A stretch of DNA of 64,000 nucleotides from Flavobacterium indicum GPTSA100-9 = DSM 17447 (GTDB lineage: Bacteria > Bacteroidota > Bacteroidia > Flavobacteriales > Flavobacteriaceae), in NCBI RefSeq assembly GCF_000455605.1, contig NC_017025.1, positions 2,542,001 to 2,606,000 of the forward strand. Direction: 5' to 3'. The notes under the pieces were generated by a model that was given only the letters and a program-made list of their open reading frames with translations, was not told the DNA's origin and searched no databases. Shown one piece after another: positions 1 to 7,627 of the stretch. Each line of letters starts with the position of its first letter. The stretch's first letter is position 1. The position numbers and the translations under genes were made by a program.

Positions 1-1
1 T

Positions 2-1153
2 CAGTCAGAAAAACTCAAAAAATTAGAAATTCAAATCAAAACTTTAAATGATAATTTGCAATATGAAAAATCGATTGCAGTATTAAATGAAATAGTAATA
101 AATGAGCAATCCACTCATTATGAAAAATATTATGCCTACTTATTAGAATCTTTTACATACAAACGTTTATTTAACTATACCAAAACACTACATAAGTTAG
201 ATTTAGCTCTTACTGAAGGCTTGCAAAGTGATCGTGTAGAAGAAGTCCAAAATACCATTATGGCCGAAAAATGTTTTGTATATTTTGACACGCAAGACTA
301 TCCTAAAGCTGAAGCTTTGATAATTCAACTGAGAAAACTAAACTTCAAACACATATCTATCCCTACAAAATCTTGGATTATCATGCAGGATGGATATATT
401 AAAATGTTAAACAAAGATTATATTAAATCGGAACAATTACTGGATGAAGCGGCAGCTCTGGTTCTAGCAAATTCTCCTGAAAATTTACCCAATATTTATG
501 GTAAAAAAATGGAGCTTTATAATAAAATGAAACTTTTTGAAAAGCGCGACACCACTTTTAAAGAAGGTTTACAATTAGCAAAAAAATACCATAAAGTAAA
601 ATATGAAATGTATTTATATCAAGTAATGCGTAACATATTTCAAGAAAATGAAGATTATAAAAATGCTTTTTTTACACAAAAAAAATATGATTCCATTGTA
701 AAATTTTACAATGCAACTGATGCTAATGGAAAATTAGAATTAGCTGAAAAAAAATTAGAAGACGAGAATAGAAAGCTAAAAGAACAAAACGAAAAATATA
801 TAGATTACATATTATATGGTGTTATTGTATCATTACTCCTTTTATTGTATTTTGCCCTTAGATTATACCAATCAAATAAGGCAAAAAGAATTTTAGTTGA
901 AAAAGAGAACACCAGAATCCACGATGAAATTGAACGTTTAACCCAAGCACTAGATGAAAAAGGAAACACAACATTAAATTTATCAAACTATAATTTAACC
1001 GAACGTCAATTAGAAATTATTGAATATATTCGTTTAGGTTTAACCAATAAAGAAATAGGTTCTAAACTTTTCATATCTGAAAATACTGTCAAATACCATC
1101 TAAAAATAATATATGAAATATTAAATGTAGAACACCGTTCGGCAATACGATAA
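2..1153 (+). CDS. TPR-type LuxR-family transcriptional regulator (5' partial)
   Basis: The frame is open to the left edge, so the true start lies outside the window; the first internal start-like codon (TTG at 56) is not believable as the start. The visible part is helical and TPR-like (rich in Tyr, Leu and Ala pairs). It is followed by a charged coiled coil, one membrane segment (around YILYGVIVSLLLLLYFAL), a second short coiled coil, and a C-terminal LuxR/GerE helix-turn-helix with the typical pattern LTERQLEIIEYI, GLTNKEIGSKL, SENTVKYHL. This TPR-TM-HTH architecture is common in Bacteroidetes as a membrane-anchored regulator, in which the TPR part probably senses a partner and the HTH binds DNA. 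The ligand and target are unknown. Confidence 0.85.
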   Translation, partial: QSEKLKKLEIQIKTLNDNLQYEKSIAVLNEIVINEQSTHYEKYYAYLLESFTYKRLFNYTKTLHKLDLALTEGLQSDRVEEVQNTIMAEKCFVYFDTQDYPKAEALIIQLRKLNFKHISIPTKSWIIMQDGYIKMLNKDYIKSEQLLDEAAALVLANSPENLPNIYGKKMELYNKMKLFEKRDTTFKEGLQLAKKYHKVKYEMYLYQVMRNIFQENEDYKNAFFTQKKYDSIVKFYNATDANGKLELAEKKLEDENRKLKEQNEKYIDYILYGVIVSLLLLLYFALRLYQSNKAKRILVEKENTRIHDEIERLTQALDEKGNTTLNLSNYNLTERQLEIIEYIRLGLTNKEIGSKLFISENTVKYHLKIIYEILNVEHRSAIR

Positions 1154-1194
1154 TTTCTTAATGTAGATTAAGTAAAATTACCTTCATAACACTC

Positions 1195-1202
1195 TAACTT
1201 TG
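1195..1202 (+). promoter_or_regulatory. -7 box (TAACTTTG) of the pirin operon
   Basis: TAACTTTG matches the Bacteroidetes -7 consensus TAnnTTTG and lies 21 bases before the ATG at 1224. No clear TTG is seen at the expected -33 distance, so the upstream half is weak. Confidence 0.5.
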
Positions 1203-1223
1203 TATTATAAAATTTAATAAGTC

Positions 1224-2075
1224 ATGAACAGAAAAGATTTTATAAGTAAAAGTATCCTTGGAACTGCAGCTGTACTAACTGGTTCAACATTAGCAAAAAC
1301 AAGGGTAATAAAAAATAAAAGTTACGAGTTAAACAATTTACAACAAATAAATTCAAAAATTATGAAAACGGTTTTACATACATCAGAATCAAGAGGACAT
1401 GCTAATCATGGATGGTTAAATGCCTACCACAGTTTTAGTTTTGCTAATTGGTACAATCCAGAACGAATTCAATTTGGTCAATTGCGTGTTTTAAACGACG
1501 ACACCATTGCTGCTGGTATGGGCTTTGGCACCCACCCACACGATAATATGGAAATAATTACTATTCCTTTAGAGGGCGATTTAGCCCATAAAGACAGTAT
1601 GGGTAATGCTTCAACGATCAAAAATGGCGATGTTCAAGTCATGAGTGCTGGTACCGGAATTATGCACAGTGAATTCAATCCCAATCACGACCAACAAACA
1701 AAACTTTTTCAAATTTGGGTTTTCCCAAATAAAAGGAATGTTACTCCAAGATACCAACAAATTTCCTTAAATTTAGAAGATAGAACTAATACCTTTCAAC
1801 AAATATTATCTCCAAATCCAGATGATGATGGTGTTTGGATTCATCAAGACGCTTGGTTTCATTTAGGTAAATTTACTAAAGATTCTACCGAAAAGTATAC
1901 CATTAAAAAAGAAGGCAATGGCGTTTATGTTATGGTTGTAAGTGGAAAAGCCATTATAAATGGCCAAGAATTAAAACAAAGAGATGCACTTGGTGTTTGG
2001 GATACAAACAGTTTTGATATAGAAATGAGTGCCAATACAGAAATTTTGTTGTTAGAAGTTCCAATGGAAGATTAA
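1224..2075 (+). CDS. Pirin family protein with a Tat-like leader
   Basis: Bicupin of the pirin/YhhW family. Related proteins bind one metal and some have quercetinase activity; the physiological substrate is usually unknown. The pirin core starts near residue 47 (MKTVLHTSESRG) and has the family signature HANHGWLNAYHSFSFANW. Predicted metal ligands are His104 and His106 (THPHDNME), His148 and Glu150 (IMHSEFNP). About 46 extra N-terminal residues begin NRKDFISKSILGTAAVL, which resembles a Bacteroidetes twin-arginine leader with RK in place of RR. Export is therefore possible, though most pirins are cytosolic. An internal ATG at residue 47 is an alternative start that would give an ordinary pirin. 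First gene of a tight operon running to 3958. Confidence 0.9.
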   Translation: MNRKDFISKSILGTAAVLTGSTLAKTRVIKNKSYELNNLQQINSKIMKTVLHTSESRGHANHGWLNAYHSFSFANWYNPERIQFGQLRVLNDDTIAAGMGFGTHPHDNMEIITIPLEGDLAHKDSMGNASTIKNGDVQVMSAGTGIMHSEFNPNHDQQTKLFQIWVFPNKRNVTPRYQQISLNLEDRTNTFQQILSPNPDDDGVWIHQDAWFHLGKFTKDSTEKYTIKKEGNGVYVMVVSGKAIINGQELKQRDALGVWDTNSFDIEMSANTEILLLEVPMED

Positions 2076-2091
2076 TTTAAAAAGTAAAATT

Positions 2092-2376
2092 ATGAGTATA
2101 AATATTCGATTAGAAGCCAATGAAAAAAAGGGTGCTTTTCATTTGGAAGAAGACGGAATGGAAAGAGGATTAATGACTTTTGTATGGGCGAGTACGGATA
2201 AAATCATTATTGACCATACTGAAGTTGATCCTACTTCTGGTGGAAAAGGATTTGGCAAAATGCTGGTAGAAGCTGCTGTTACTACAGCTAGGGAAAAGGG
2301 AATTAAAATTATTCCTCTTTGTCCTTTTGCCAAAAAAATAATTGAAAAAACACCAGAATTTCAAGATGTTTTATAA
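2092..2376 (+). CDS. YjdJ-like GNAT N-acetyltransferase
   Basis: A 94-residue mini-GNAT of the YjdJ/NATD1 type. It carries the acetyl-CoA binding signature VDPTSGGKGFGKMLVEAAV and ends with the family's CPFAKKIIEKTPEFQDVL-like tail. Such proteins are roughly half the length of ordinary GNATs, so the size is normal for the family. It lies 16 bases after the pirin stop and 2 bases before the OsmC gene, inside the operon. In E. coli yjdJ sits beside yjdI, and a YjdI-like Fe-S gene is also present here two genes downstream, which supports both calls. The acceptor substrate is unknown. Confidence 0.88.
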   Translation: MSINIRLEANEKKGAFHLEEDGMERGLMTFVWASTDKIIIDHTEVDPTSGGKGFGKMLVEAAVTTAREKGIKIIPLCPFAKKIIEKTPEFQDVL

Positions 2377-2378
2377 GT

Positions 2379-2786
2379 ATGGAGTATCTTTTAGAAAATA
2401 ATTTAACTGGAAATATTAGTACACAAAAATACAAATGTACAATCACTTGGCGCAATGGTATTTTGGTTATGGATGAACCTGCGAAAATTGGAGGTCAAGA
2501 TTTGGGCCCAGATCCTTATTCCACGCTTTTGGCTTCTTTAGCCGGTTGCACGTTATCTACCTTACGCATGTATATTGATAGAAAGGGTTGGAATATTCCT
2601 GAAATTAATATATCTTTAAACATGTCACAAGAGAACAATCCTGAACTCACCACAATAATTACCAGAGAAATTTCTTTTTCAAATGAAATTGAAGAAGCTG
2701 TAAAAAACAGGTTGCTGGTAATTGCTGAAAAATGTCCAGTTTCTAAACTATTAAAAAATCAAGTACTCATAAATACAACTATTTAA
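2379..2786 (+). CDS. OsmC family peroxiredoxin-like protein
   Basis: 135-residue OsmC/Ohr-fold protein. The two redox cysteines expected of the family are visible: Cys57 in LASLAGCTLSTL and Cys119 in AEKCPVSKLLKN. Family members reduce hydroperoxides using lipoyl or other thiol partners. Starts 2 bases after the upstream GNAT stop and ends 3 bases before the next ATG, so it is almost certainly co-transcribed with the pirin and Fe-S genes. Whether it acts on organic peroxides or is a divergent thiol protein cannot be told from the sequence. Confidence 0.92.
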   Translation: MEYLLENNLTGNISTQKYKCTITWRNGILVMDEPAKIGGQDLGPDPYSTLLASLAGCTLSTLRMYIDRKGWNIPEINISLNMSQENNPELTTIITREISFSNEIEEAVKNRLLVIAEKCPVSKLLKNQVLINTTI

Positions 2787-2789
2787 ATT

Positions 2790-3017
2790 ATGGATCCAAA
2801 AAACATTAAAAAAGAATACACGAATGGCGAAGTAACCATTGTGTGGCAATCGGGAAAATGCATTCATTCTGGAAATTGTGTAAGAAACAACCCTGATGTG
2901 TTCAAGCCCAAAGAACAACCTTGGATAACTCCTGCTCATTCTACTACTGAAAAGATAATGGAAACAATTAATAAATGTCCTTCTGGTGCATTAACATATT
3001 ACTTGAACGAAAAATAA
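2790..3017 (+). CDS. YjdI-like (4Fe-4S) mono-cluster protein
   Basis: 75-residue Fer4_19 (divergent 4Fe-4S) protein. Candidate cluster ligands are Cys24 and Cys30 (CIHSGNC) and Cys63 (CPSGAL). Only three cysteines fit the motif, so His26 may supply the fourth ligand; that is inference. The core pattern C-x5-C, then NNPDVF, PWI and CPSGAL matches the E. coli YjdI type. The gene directly abuts the next one (stop TAA at 3015-3017, ATG at 3018). Probable role is electron transfer to a partner in the same operon, such as the FMN reductase. Confidence 0.9.
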   Translation: MDPKNIKKEYTNGEVTIVWQSGKCIHSGNCVRNNPDVFKPKEQPWITPAHSTTEKIMETINKCPSGALTYYLNEK

Positions 3018-3425
3018 ATGGTAGATTACACTGCAATTGTGAATGCCAGTTTGGAAAAAGTTTGGCATCATTTGATACTTAAAATTGAAAAGCCAGAAAA
3101 TTTTGTACCTGGGGTTTCGGATGTGCATATACTTGAAAAAAAGGAGGATTTCATTGTTAGAAAAATGACAATTACTTCTGAAGGAAATTCTACAACGTTA
3201 ACCGAAAAAATAACACTCGAACCTTTTAAGGTCTGATTTCTTATACTGGAACATCCAAAATTTGAAGGTTATGTAGATAACGACGTGAAGGCCATTTCTG
3301 AAAATGAAACTAAAATTACATTTACCATCAACTGGATTGACAAAAACACAAAAGTTGAATTTGACAATGCAGAATTGGTTAAAAATGCCGTATTAAAAAC
3401 AAAAAATTACATAGAAGAAAATTAA
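3018..3425 (+). pseudogene. START-like (SRPBCC/DUF1857-type) gene interrupted by one in-frame TGA
   Basis: One reading frame runs from ATG 3018 to TAA 3423-3425 and is broken only by TGA at 3234-3236. The first part (72 codons) begins VDYTAIVNASLEKVWHHL, a typical SRPBCC helix-grip start. The second part resumes in the same frame without any shift (LILEHPKFEGYVDNDVKAIS and on) and ends EEN. Restored length is 135 residues, normal for DUF1857-like proteins, so the second half was clearly coding until recently. A single CGA (Arg) to TGA transition would explain it. The final TAA overlaps the next gene's ATG as TAATG, so the stop also breaks translational coupling to the reductase. It may be a real nonsense mutation, a sequencing error or, less likely, readthrough. 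Confidence 0.8.
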
Positions 3426-3958
3426 TGAAAAAAATAATCGTTTTTGGAGCTTCTTCCAGTTCAACATCAATAAACAAACAATTTGCAACGTATGCTGCCT
3501 CTTTATTTACCAATTCAAATATTGAAATTTTAGATTTGAATGATTATGAAATGCCTTTATTTTCAGTAGATAAAGAAAAAAACGGCATTCCTAAAGAAGC
3601 TCATAATTTTTATGCTAAAATGGGTGAAGCCGATTTATTAGTAATTTCATTTGCAGAACACAATGGTAATTTTTCTACGGCATTTAAAAATTTATTAGAT
3701 TGGGCATCAAGAATTAATGCAAAAACGTTTCAAAATAAACCCGCACTTTTACTTGCAACCTCACCTGGTGCTCGAGGAGGAAGTTCGGTATTAGAAATTG
3801 CAACGAAACGATTTCCTTTTCAAGGTGGCATTGTTTTAAATAGTTTTTCATTACCAAGCTTTTATGAAAATTTTGATATAGAAAAAGGAATCACTAACGA
3901 AGAATTGAAAAAACAGTTATTGGAAATTGTAAATTCAATTGAAATCACTAACGACTAG
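3425..3958 (+). CDS. NADPH-dependent FMN reductase family protein
   Basis: 177-residue flavodoxin-like reductase. The N-terminus MKKIIVFGASSSSTSINKQ is the phosphate-binding first strand and loop, and ISFAEHNGNFSTAFKNLLDW is the FMN-contact signature of the YieF/ChrR/SsuE-like group. Another conserved block is KPALLLATSPGARGG. It uses FMN and NAD(P)H to reduce quinones, flavins or metals; the acceptor is unknown. Last gene of the operon; its ATG overlaps the TAA of the interrupted SRPBCC gene by one base. Confidence 0.9.
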   Translation: MKKIIVFGASSSSTSINKQFATYAASLFTNSNIEILDLNDYEMPLFSVDKEKNGIPKEAHNFYAKMGEADLLVISFAEHNGNFSTAFKNLLDWASRINAKTFQNKPALLLATSPGARGGSSVLEIATKRFPFQGGIVLNSFSLPSFYENFDIEKGITNEELKKQLLEIVNSIEITND

Positions 3959-4053
3959 AAGTTAATAAAAGTAAGCACTCATTAAAAACCAATTGAAAAC
4001 ATATAGGACCGCGTAGAAATAAATTTTACATATATGAATTCTAATAAAAATGT

Positions 4054-4061
4054 TATTTTTG
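4054..4061 (+). promoter_or_regulatory. -7 box (TATTTTTG) before fabD
   Basis: TATTTTTG fits TAnnTTTG and lies 43 bases before the fabD ATG. The -33 half is not a clear TTG. Confidence 0.45.
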
Positions 4062-4104
4062 TTGCTCAAGAAAAACTTGAAACTTTAAACTTGAAACAAA
4101 TTTT

Positions 4105-4974
4105 ATGAAAGCATACGTATTTCCAGGTCAGGGTGCTCAGTTCACCGGAATGGGTAAAGATTTATATGAAAGTTCTCCATTAGCCAAAGAGTTATTTGAA
4201 AAAGCTAATTCTATTTTAGGTTTCCGAATCACAGATATAATGTTTGAAGGGACGGCTGAAGAATTAAAAGAAACTAAAGTAACCCAACCAGCTGTATTTT
4301 TACATTCTGTAATTTTAGCTAAAACATTAGATGTTAAACCTGATATGGTTGCAGGACATTCTTTGGGTGAATTTTCGGCATTAGTAGTAAATGGAGCTTT
4401 ATCTTTTGAAGATGGATTAAAGTTGGTTTCACAACGTGCTTTAGCAATGCAAAAAGCATGTGAAATTACTCCATCTACCATGGCGGCGGTTTTAAACTTA
4501 GACGACAAAACAGTTGAAGATATTTGTGCTTCTATTGACGGAGTGGTTGTTGCAGCTAACTATAATTGCCCTGGACAATTAGTGATTTCAGGAGAATTAA
4601 AAGCCGTGGAAGAAGCTTGTGAAAAAATGAAAGAAGCAGGTGCTAAACGTGCTTTAATTTTACCTGTTGGTGGTGCATTCCACTCACCAATGATGGAACC
4701 AGCTAGAGAAGAATTAGCTGCGGCAATTGAAGCAACTACTTTTGCTACACCTAGCTGTCCTGTTTATCAAAATGTAACTGCCAATGCTGTTTCAGATCCC
4801 GATGAAATTAAAAAGAATTTAATTGCTCAATTAACGGGTGCCGTAAAATGGACACAATCGGTAAACCAAATGATTGCTGATGGCGCAACTAGTTTTACTG
4901 AAGTTGGACCCGGAAAAGTTTTGGTTGGTTTAGTAAACAAAATCAACAAAGAAGTTGAAACGATTTCTGCATAA
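4105..4974 (+). CDS. fabD: Malonyl-CoA:ACP transacylase
   Basis: Transfers malonyl from CoA to acyl carrier protein in type II fatty-acid synthesis (cytoplasm). 289 residues, about the usual length. Clear landmarks: the GQGAQFTGMG oxyanion loop (residues 8-17), the nucleophile elbow GHSLGEFS with Ser86, Arg111 (SQRALAMQ) that holds the malonyl carboxylate, and His193 (GGAFHSPMM) that pairs with the serine. It stands alone here rather than in a fab cluster, with its own promoter-like box and a strong terminator. Confidence 0.97.
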   Translation: MKAYVFPGQGAQFTGMGKDLYESSPLAKELFEKANSILGFRITDIMFEGTAEELKETKVTQPAVFLHSVILAKTLDVKPDMVAGHSLGEFSALVVNGALSFEDGLKLVSQRALAMQKACEITPSTMAAVLNLDDKTVEDICASIDGVVVAANYNCPGQLVISGELKAVEEACEKMKEAGAKRALILPVGGAFHSPMMEPAREELAAAIEATTFATPSCPVYQNVTANAVSDPDEIKKNLIAQLTGAVKWTQSVNQMIADGATSFTEVGPGKVLVGLVNKINKEVETISA

Positions 4975-4994
4975 ACAATAACTTTAAAAATTTT

Positions 4995-5028
4995 AAGGTA
5001 CAAAGTGATACATTTTGTACCTTTTTTT
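4995..5028 (+). terminator. Rho-independent terminator of fabD
   Basis: A 10-bp stem, AAGGTACAAA (4995-5004) with TTTGTACCTT (5014-5023), is followed by a T run. Confidence 0.85.
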
Positions 5029-5035
5029 ATATTTG
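5028..5035 (+). promoter_or_regulatory. -7 box (TATATTTG) before the lipoprotein at 5058
   Basis: TATATTTG starts at the last T of the fabD terminator tract and ends 22 bases before the ATG. The -33 element is not evident. Confidence 0.45.
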
Positions 5036-5057
5036 TTTTATAACCAATTTTTTTAAA

Positions 5058-5318
5058 ATGAAAAAAATAGTATTCACAACACTCACCTTTACTTTATTAC
5101 TATCTTGTAAAGAAGAAACTAGAGAAAAAGTTAAAGAAGCAGGAAAAGCGGTTGGCTCTGAAGTAAAAGTTGCTGCTCAAAAGACCAAAGAGAAAGTTGG
5201 CAAATATATTGACACCGCAAAAGTAAAAGAAAAAGCGAATAAGATCATTTCAAAAAGTGCTGAAGTTGTAGAAAAAGGAGCAAAAAAAGTAAAAGAATCA
5301 GCGAGTAAAAATGAATAA
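5058..5318 (+). CDS. Small lipoprotein, Lys/Glu/Ala-rich helical
   Basis: 86 residues. The signal peptide ends in the lipobox LLLSC, with Cys17 as the lipidated residue, followed by KEE. The mature part is a continuous amphipathic helix of repeated KVKEAGKAV / KTKEKVGKY / KEKANKI units, suggesting a periplasm-facing coiled coil anchored to a membrane. It belongs with the genes at 7628 and 14757, which share the MKK(V/I) signal and SC lipobox. The end overlaps the next gene by 8 bases. Function unknown; the composition resembles LEA-like or YtxH-like stress proteins, but that is only a resemblance. Confidence 0.85.
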   Translation: MKKIVFTTLTFTLLLSCKEETREKVKEAGKAVGSEVKVAAQKTKEKVGKYIDTAKVKEKANKIISKSAEVVEKGAKKVKESASKNE

Positions 5319-5997
5319 ATTCGAAGAACTACTTTTTAACCAAATGGATGTTACGGTACTTGCTCCTACTGTAAAGAAAAGCGCTTACGTACCCATTGAT
5401 CTTTCAATAAACAACAAAGCCCTTTTTAATTTTAACATCAACGACCCACAAGAATTTGAAGACTACATCAATTCTTTTTTAAAAGCACATCAGCGTAAAA
5501 TTGCCTATGGAGGCTATCTCGAAAAAAGAGCTATTTATCAAATTAGTGATGTGTTTAAAAATACAGCTATTGAACGCGATATTCACATCGGTTTGGATTT
5601 ATGGATAGAAGCAGGCACTGCAGTTGTAGCTGCATTAGACGGTATTATTCATAGTTTTCAAGACAATACAGCACGTGGGGATTATGGTCCTACTATAATT
5701 CTTCAACATGAATTAGAAGGTATTGTGTTTTATACGTTATACGGACATTTAGCAAAAGAAAGTTTAAAGAATTTAATTGTTGGTCAAACCGTAAATAAAG
5801 GTAAGGAAATAGCTAAATTAGGCGCTCCTCCCATAAATGGTAATTATGCGCCGCATTTGCATTTTCAAATAATTAAAGATATTGAAAATAAAGTTGGAGA
5901 TTATCCTGGCGTGTGTAATATTGAATCCCTTGACTTTTATAAAAACAATTGTCCAGACCCTAATTTATTATTAAAAATTAATAGTCCCATCTTGTAA
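5311..5997 (+). CDS. M23 family metallopeptidase without signal peptide
   Basis: 228-residue LytM/M23-type zinc peptidase. Zinc ligands expected of the family are His92 and Asp96 (DIHIGLDLW) and His184 (PHLHFQ), with His182 and His146 (LYGHL) as catalytic histidines. All are present, so it should be active rather than an EnvC-type degenerate domain. There is no signal peptide or membrane segment, which is odd for a peptidoglycan hydrolase; it may act on cytoplasmic substrates or be exported another way. Start codon overlaps the preceding lipoprotein gene by 8 bases, indicating coupled translation. Confidence 0.88.
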   Translation: MNKFEELLFNQMDVTVLAPTVKKSAYVPIDLSINNKALFNFNINDPQEFEDYINSFLKAHQRKIAYGGYLEKRAIYQISDVFKNTAIERDIHIGLDLWIEAGTAVVAALDGIIHSFQDNTARGDYGPTIILQHELEGIVFYTLYGHLAKESLKNLIVGQTVNKGKEIAKLGAPPINGNYAPHLHFQIIKDIENKVGDYPGVCNIESLDFYKNNCPDPNLLLKINSPIL

Positions 5998-6038
5998 CGA
6001 AACAATATGGGACTAAAGTAAAAAAATAGGGGCAATTT

Positions 6039-7493
6039 TTAATTGTATTTTTGAATTCTTTGTTCTTGTTGGTCTAGTTTTTTTGGGCCAATTGGGAATC
6101 TTACATCAACATGTTTTGATTGCAACTCTCCTTTATTGTTAAAAGTATCCGCACGATTCGCTACAATATTCCATGAAAAACTAACATTTGATTTTCCGTT
6201 ATTTAATTCTTTCACTTTAAATCCGTTTTTAGTTTTTTGAGTGACAAAAACACCATTACAGTCTCCTTCCAATTGAACAAATACTTTCATTGGATGTTTG
6301 TCATCAACAAAAATGTGTCTGGCTAATAATTCGTCTATTTTTATATATGCTTCACCATTAACTAACTTTCCCGTACCAAAATCTTCAAATAAAATTTCAG
6401 GCGTTTCTGTAGCATGTAGGATTCTATTATTTCCTTCACCGTCTTCAACCATGGTAGATAAGGAACCACCTCCTAAAACTTTATAAGAAGTATTATTATT
6501 TCTTGCACCAACAAAAACAAAATCAGTAGTTGACGTATTAGCATCAAAATAACCTCCATAGGTTACATCTCTTCGAGCAGCAGTAGACCCTGTAAAATAA
6601 TCCACATCTTTCCCCGCAATTCTTGCAAAAGGCCCGTTGTTTGTAGTTAAATTATCGTCCTGATCATATTCAAAATAAGCCGCATTGTAATCTACTCCTG
6701 CTCCCTTACCTACTCCTCTAACATGCAAGCCAGTTGTACCTTGACCTGATACTCCTACCGACTCACCTGGCAATTCCGTAAATGTTGTTCTTCCTGCCAC
6801 ACCTAAAACTCCCATTACTGTTGAAGTTGCATTTGCCGCCAAAGCAGCACTAATACCTATTACCCCTCTTCCGCCATTAGGATCTAAATTCCCTCCATCA
6901 ATTACAAATTGTGTTCCTGTAGAATTCAAAGCTCGAATCGTTCTGGCTGAATTATTGCTGTTTACAAATAATCCTGTTTGTGCATTTCCCGCATTAATTG
7001 TAGTCAATGTATTGGTAGAAGGAGTAGCATTATTACCAATAACAACTTGACCATCATTTTCAATCGTCATTCGAACTTGATTATTTGATTTAAAAATTAA
7101 ATTTTGATTATCAACTGTTCCTAAAAAATTCAATGCCGGATTGGTACCAGAATTCCCTACTAACGACCAATTTTGTAATCCACTAGCCCCCGCAGAACGC
7201 AAGGGCACCCATTCTGTATTGAACCAATAATAAAATCCTGGTGTCACGGCATTAACACCAATACCATTGGTTGCTGTATTAAACACCAATACGCCGTTAG
7301 CAATTGGAGACGGACCAACTGGAGCTTGCACTAAAGTTGACGTTAATGCTACTCTAGGAATTAATACGCCTCTCGATGAACTTTCGACTTGAAACTCCAC
7401 TCCATTTAAAATATTAGTGGTTCCTACACCGACTTGTGCGAAACTTTGGTTTAAAAATAAACCCATCAAAATAATTGCAATTTTCTTTTTCAT
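6039..7493 (-). CDS. Secreted hypothetical protein beginning QVGVGT after the signal
   Basis: 484 residues. A clear Sec signal peptide (KKKIAIILMGLFLNQSFA) is followed by QVGVGTTN and SRGVLIPRVALTST. This start is typical of large Bacteroidetes surface proteins that resemble phage tail-fibre or trimeric adhesin modules. The middle is Gly/Asn/Thr-rich, consistent with beta structure. The C-terminus (VRFPIGPKKLDQQEQRIQKYN) ends in a short coiled coil and lacks a T9SS sorting domain or the usual chaperone-of-endosialidase motif. Probably exported to the surface; function unknown. Convergent with the M23 gene. Confidence 0.8.
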   Translation of the reverse strand: MKKKIAIILMGLFLNQSFAQVGVGTTNILNGVEFQVESSSRGVLIPRVALTSTLVQAPVGPSPIANGVLVFNTATNGIGVNAVTPGFYYWFNTEWVPLRSAGASGLQNWSLVGNSGTNPALNFLGTVDNQNLIFKSNNQVRMTIENDGQVVIGNNATPSTNTLTTINAGNAQTGLFVNSNNSARTIRALNSTGTQFVIDGGNLDPNGGRGVIGISAALAANATSTVMGVLGVAGRTTFTELPGESVGVSGQGTTGLHVRGVGKGAGVDYNAAYFEYDQDDNLTTNNGPFARIAGKDVDYFTGSTAARRDVTYGGYFDANTSTTDFVFVGARNNNTSYKVLGGGSLSTMVEDGEGNNRILHATETPEILFEDFGTGKLVNGEAYIKIDELLARHIFVDDKHPMKVFVQLEGDCNGVFVTQKTKNGFKVKELNNGKSNVSFSWNIVANRADTFNNKGELQSKHVDVRFPIGPKKLDQQEQRIQKYN

Positions 7494-7564
7494 TTTTTCT
7501 TATCTTTATAAAACCCATCTACGCATTTTTATAAATATTGGATTTTATAAAAAGAAAAAAAGTT

Positions 7565-7579
7565 TGGCACGTAGTTTGA
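7565..7579 (+). promoter_or_regulatory. Sigma-54-like promoter upstream of the lipoprotein at 7628
   Basis: TGGCACG (7565-7571), exactly four bases, then TTGA (7576-7579). The RpoN consensus is TGGCACG-N4-TTGC, so only the last base differs. The site is 48 bases before the ATG. The same arrangement occurs at 14621-14635 before a related lipoprotein. Confidence 0.6.
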
Positions 7580-7627
7580 AAATACATTTCTGTTCAAAAA
7601 TTATTAATTTATAAAAACAAAAACAAC

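Noticed and set aside
1525..1545. Further TGGCAC-like motifs (e.g. TTTGGCACCC)
   Set aside because: Inside the pirin coding region and lacking the -12 TTG at the right distance.
2139..2364. Two minus-strand frames inside the YjdJ-like gene
   Set aside because: Shadows of a compact conserved gene with operon context.
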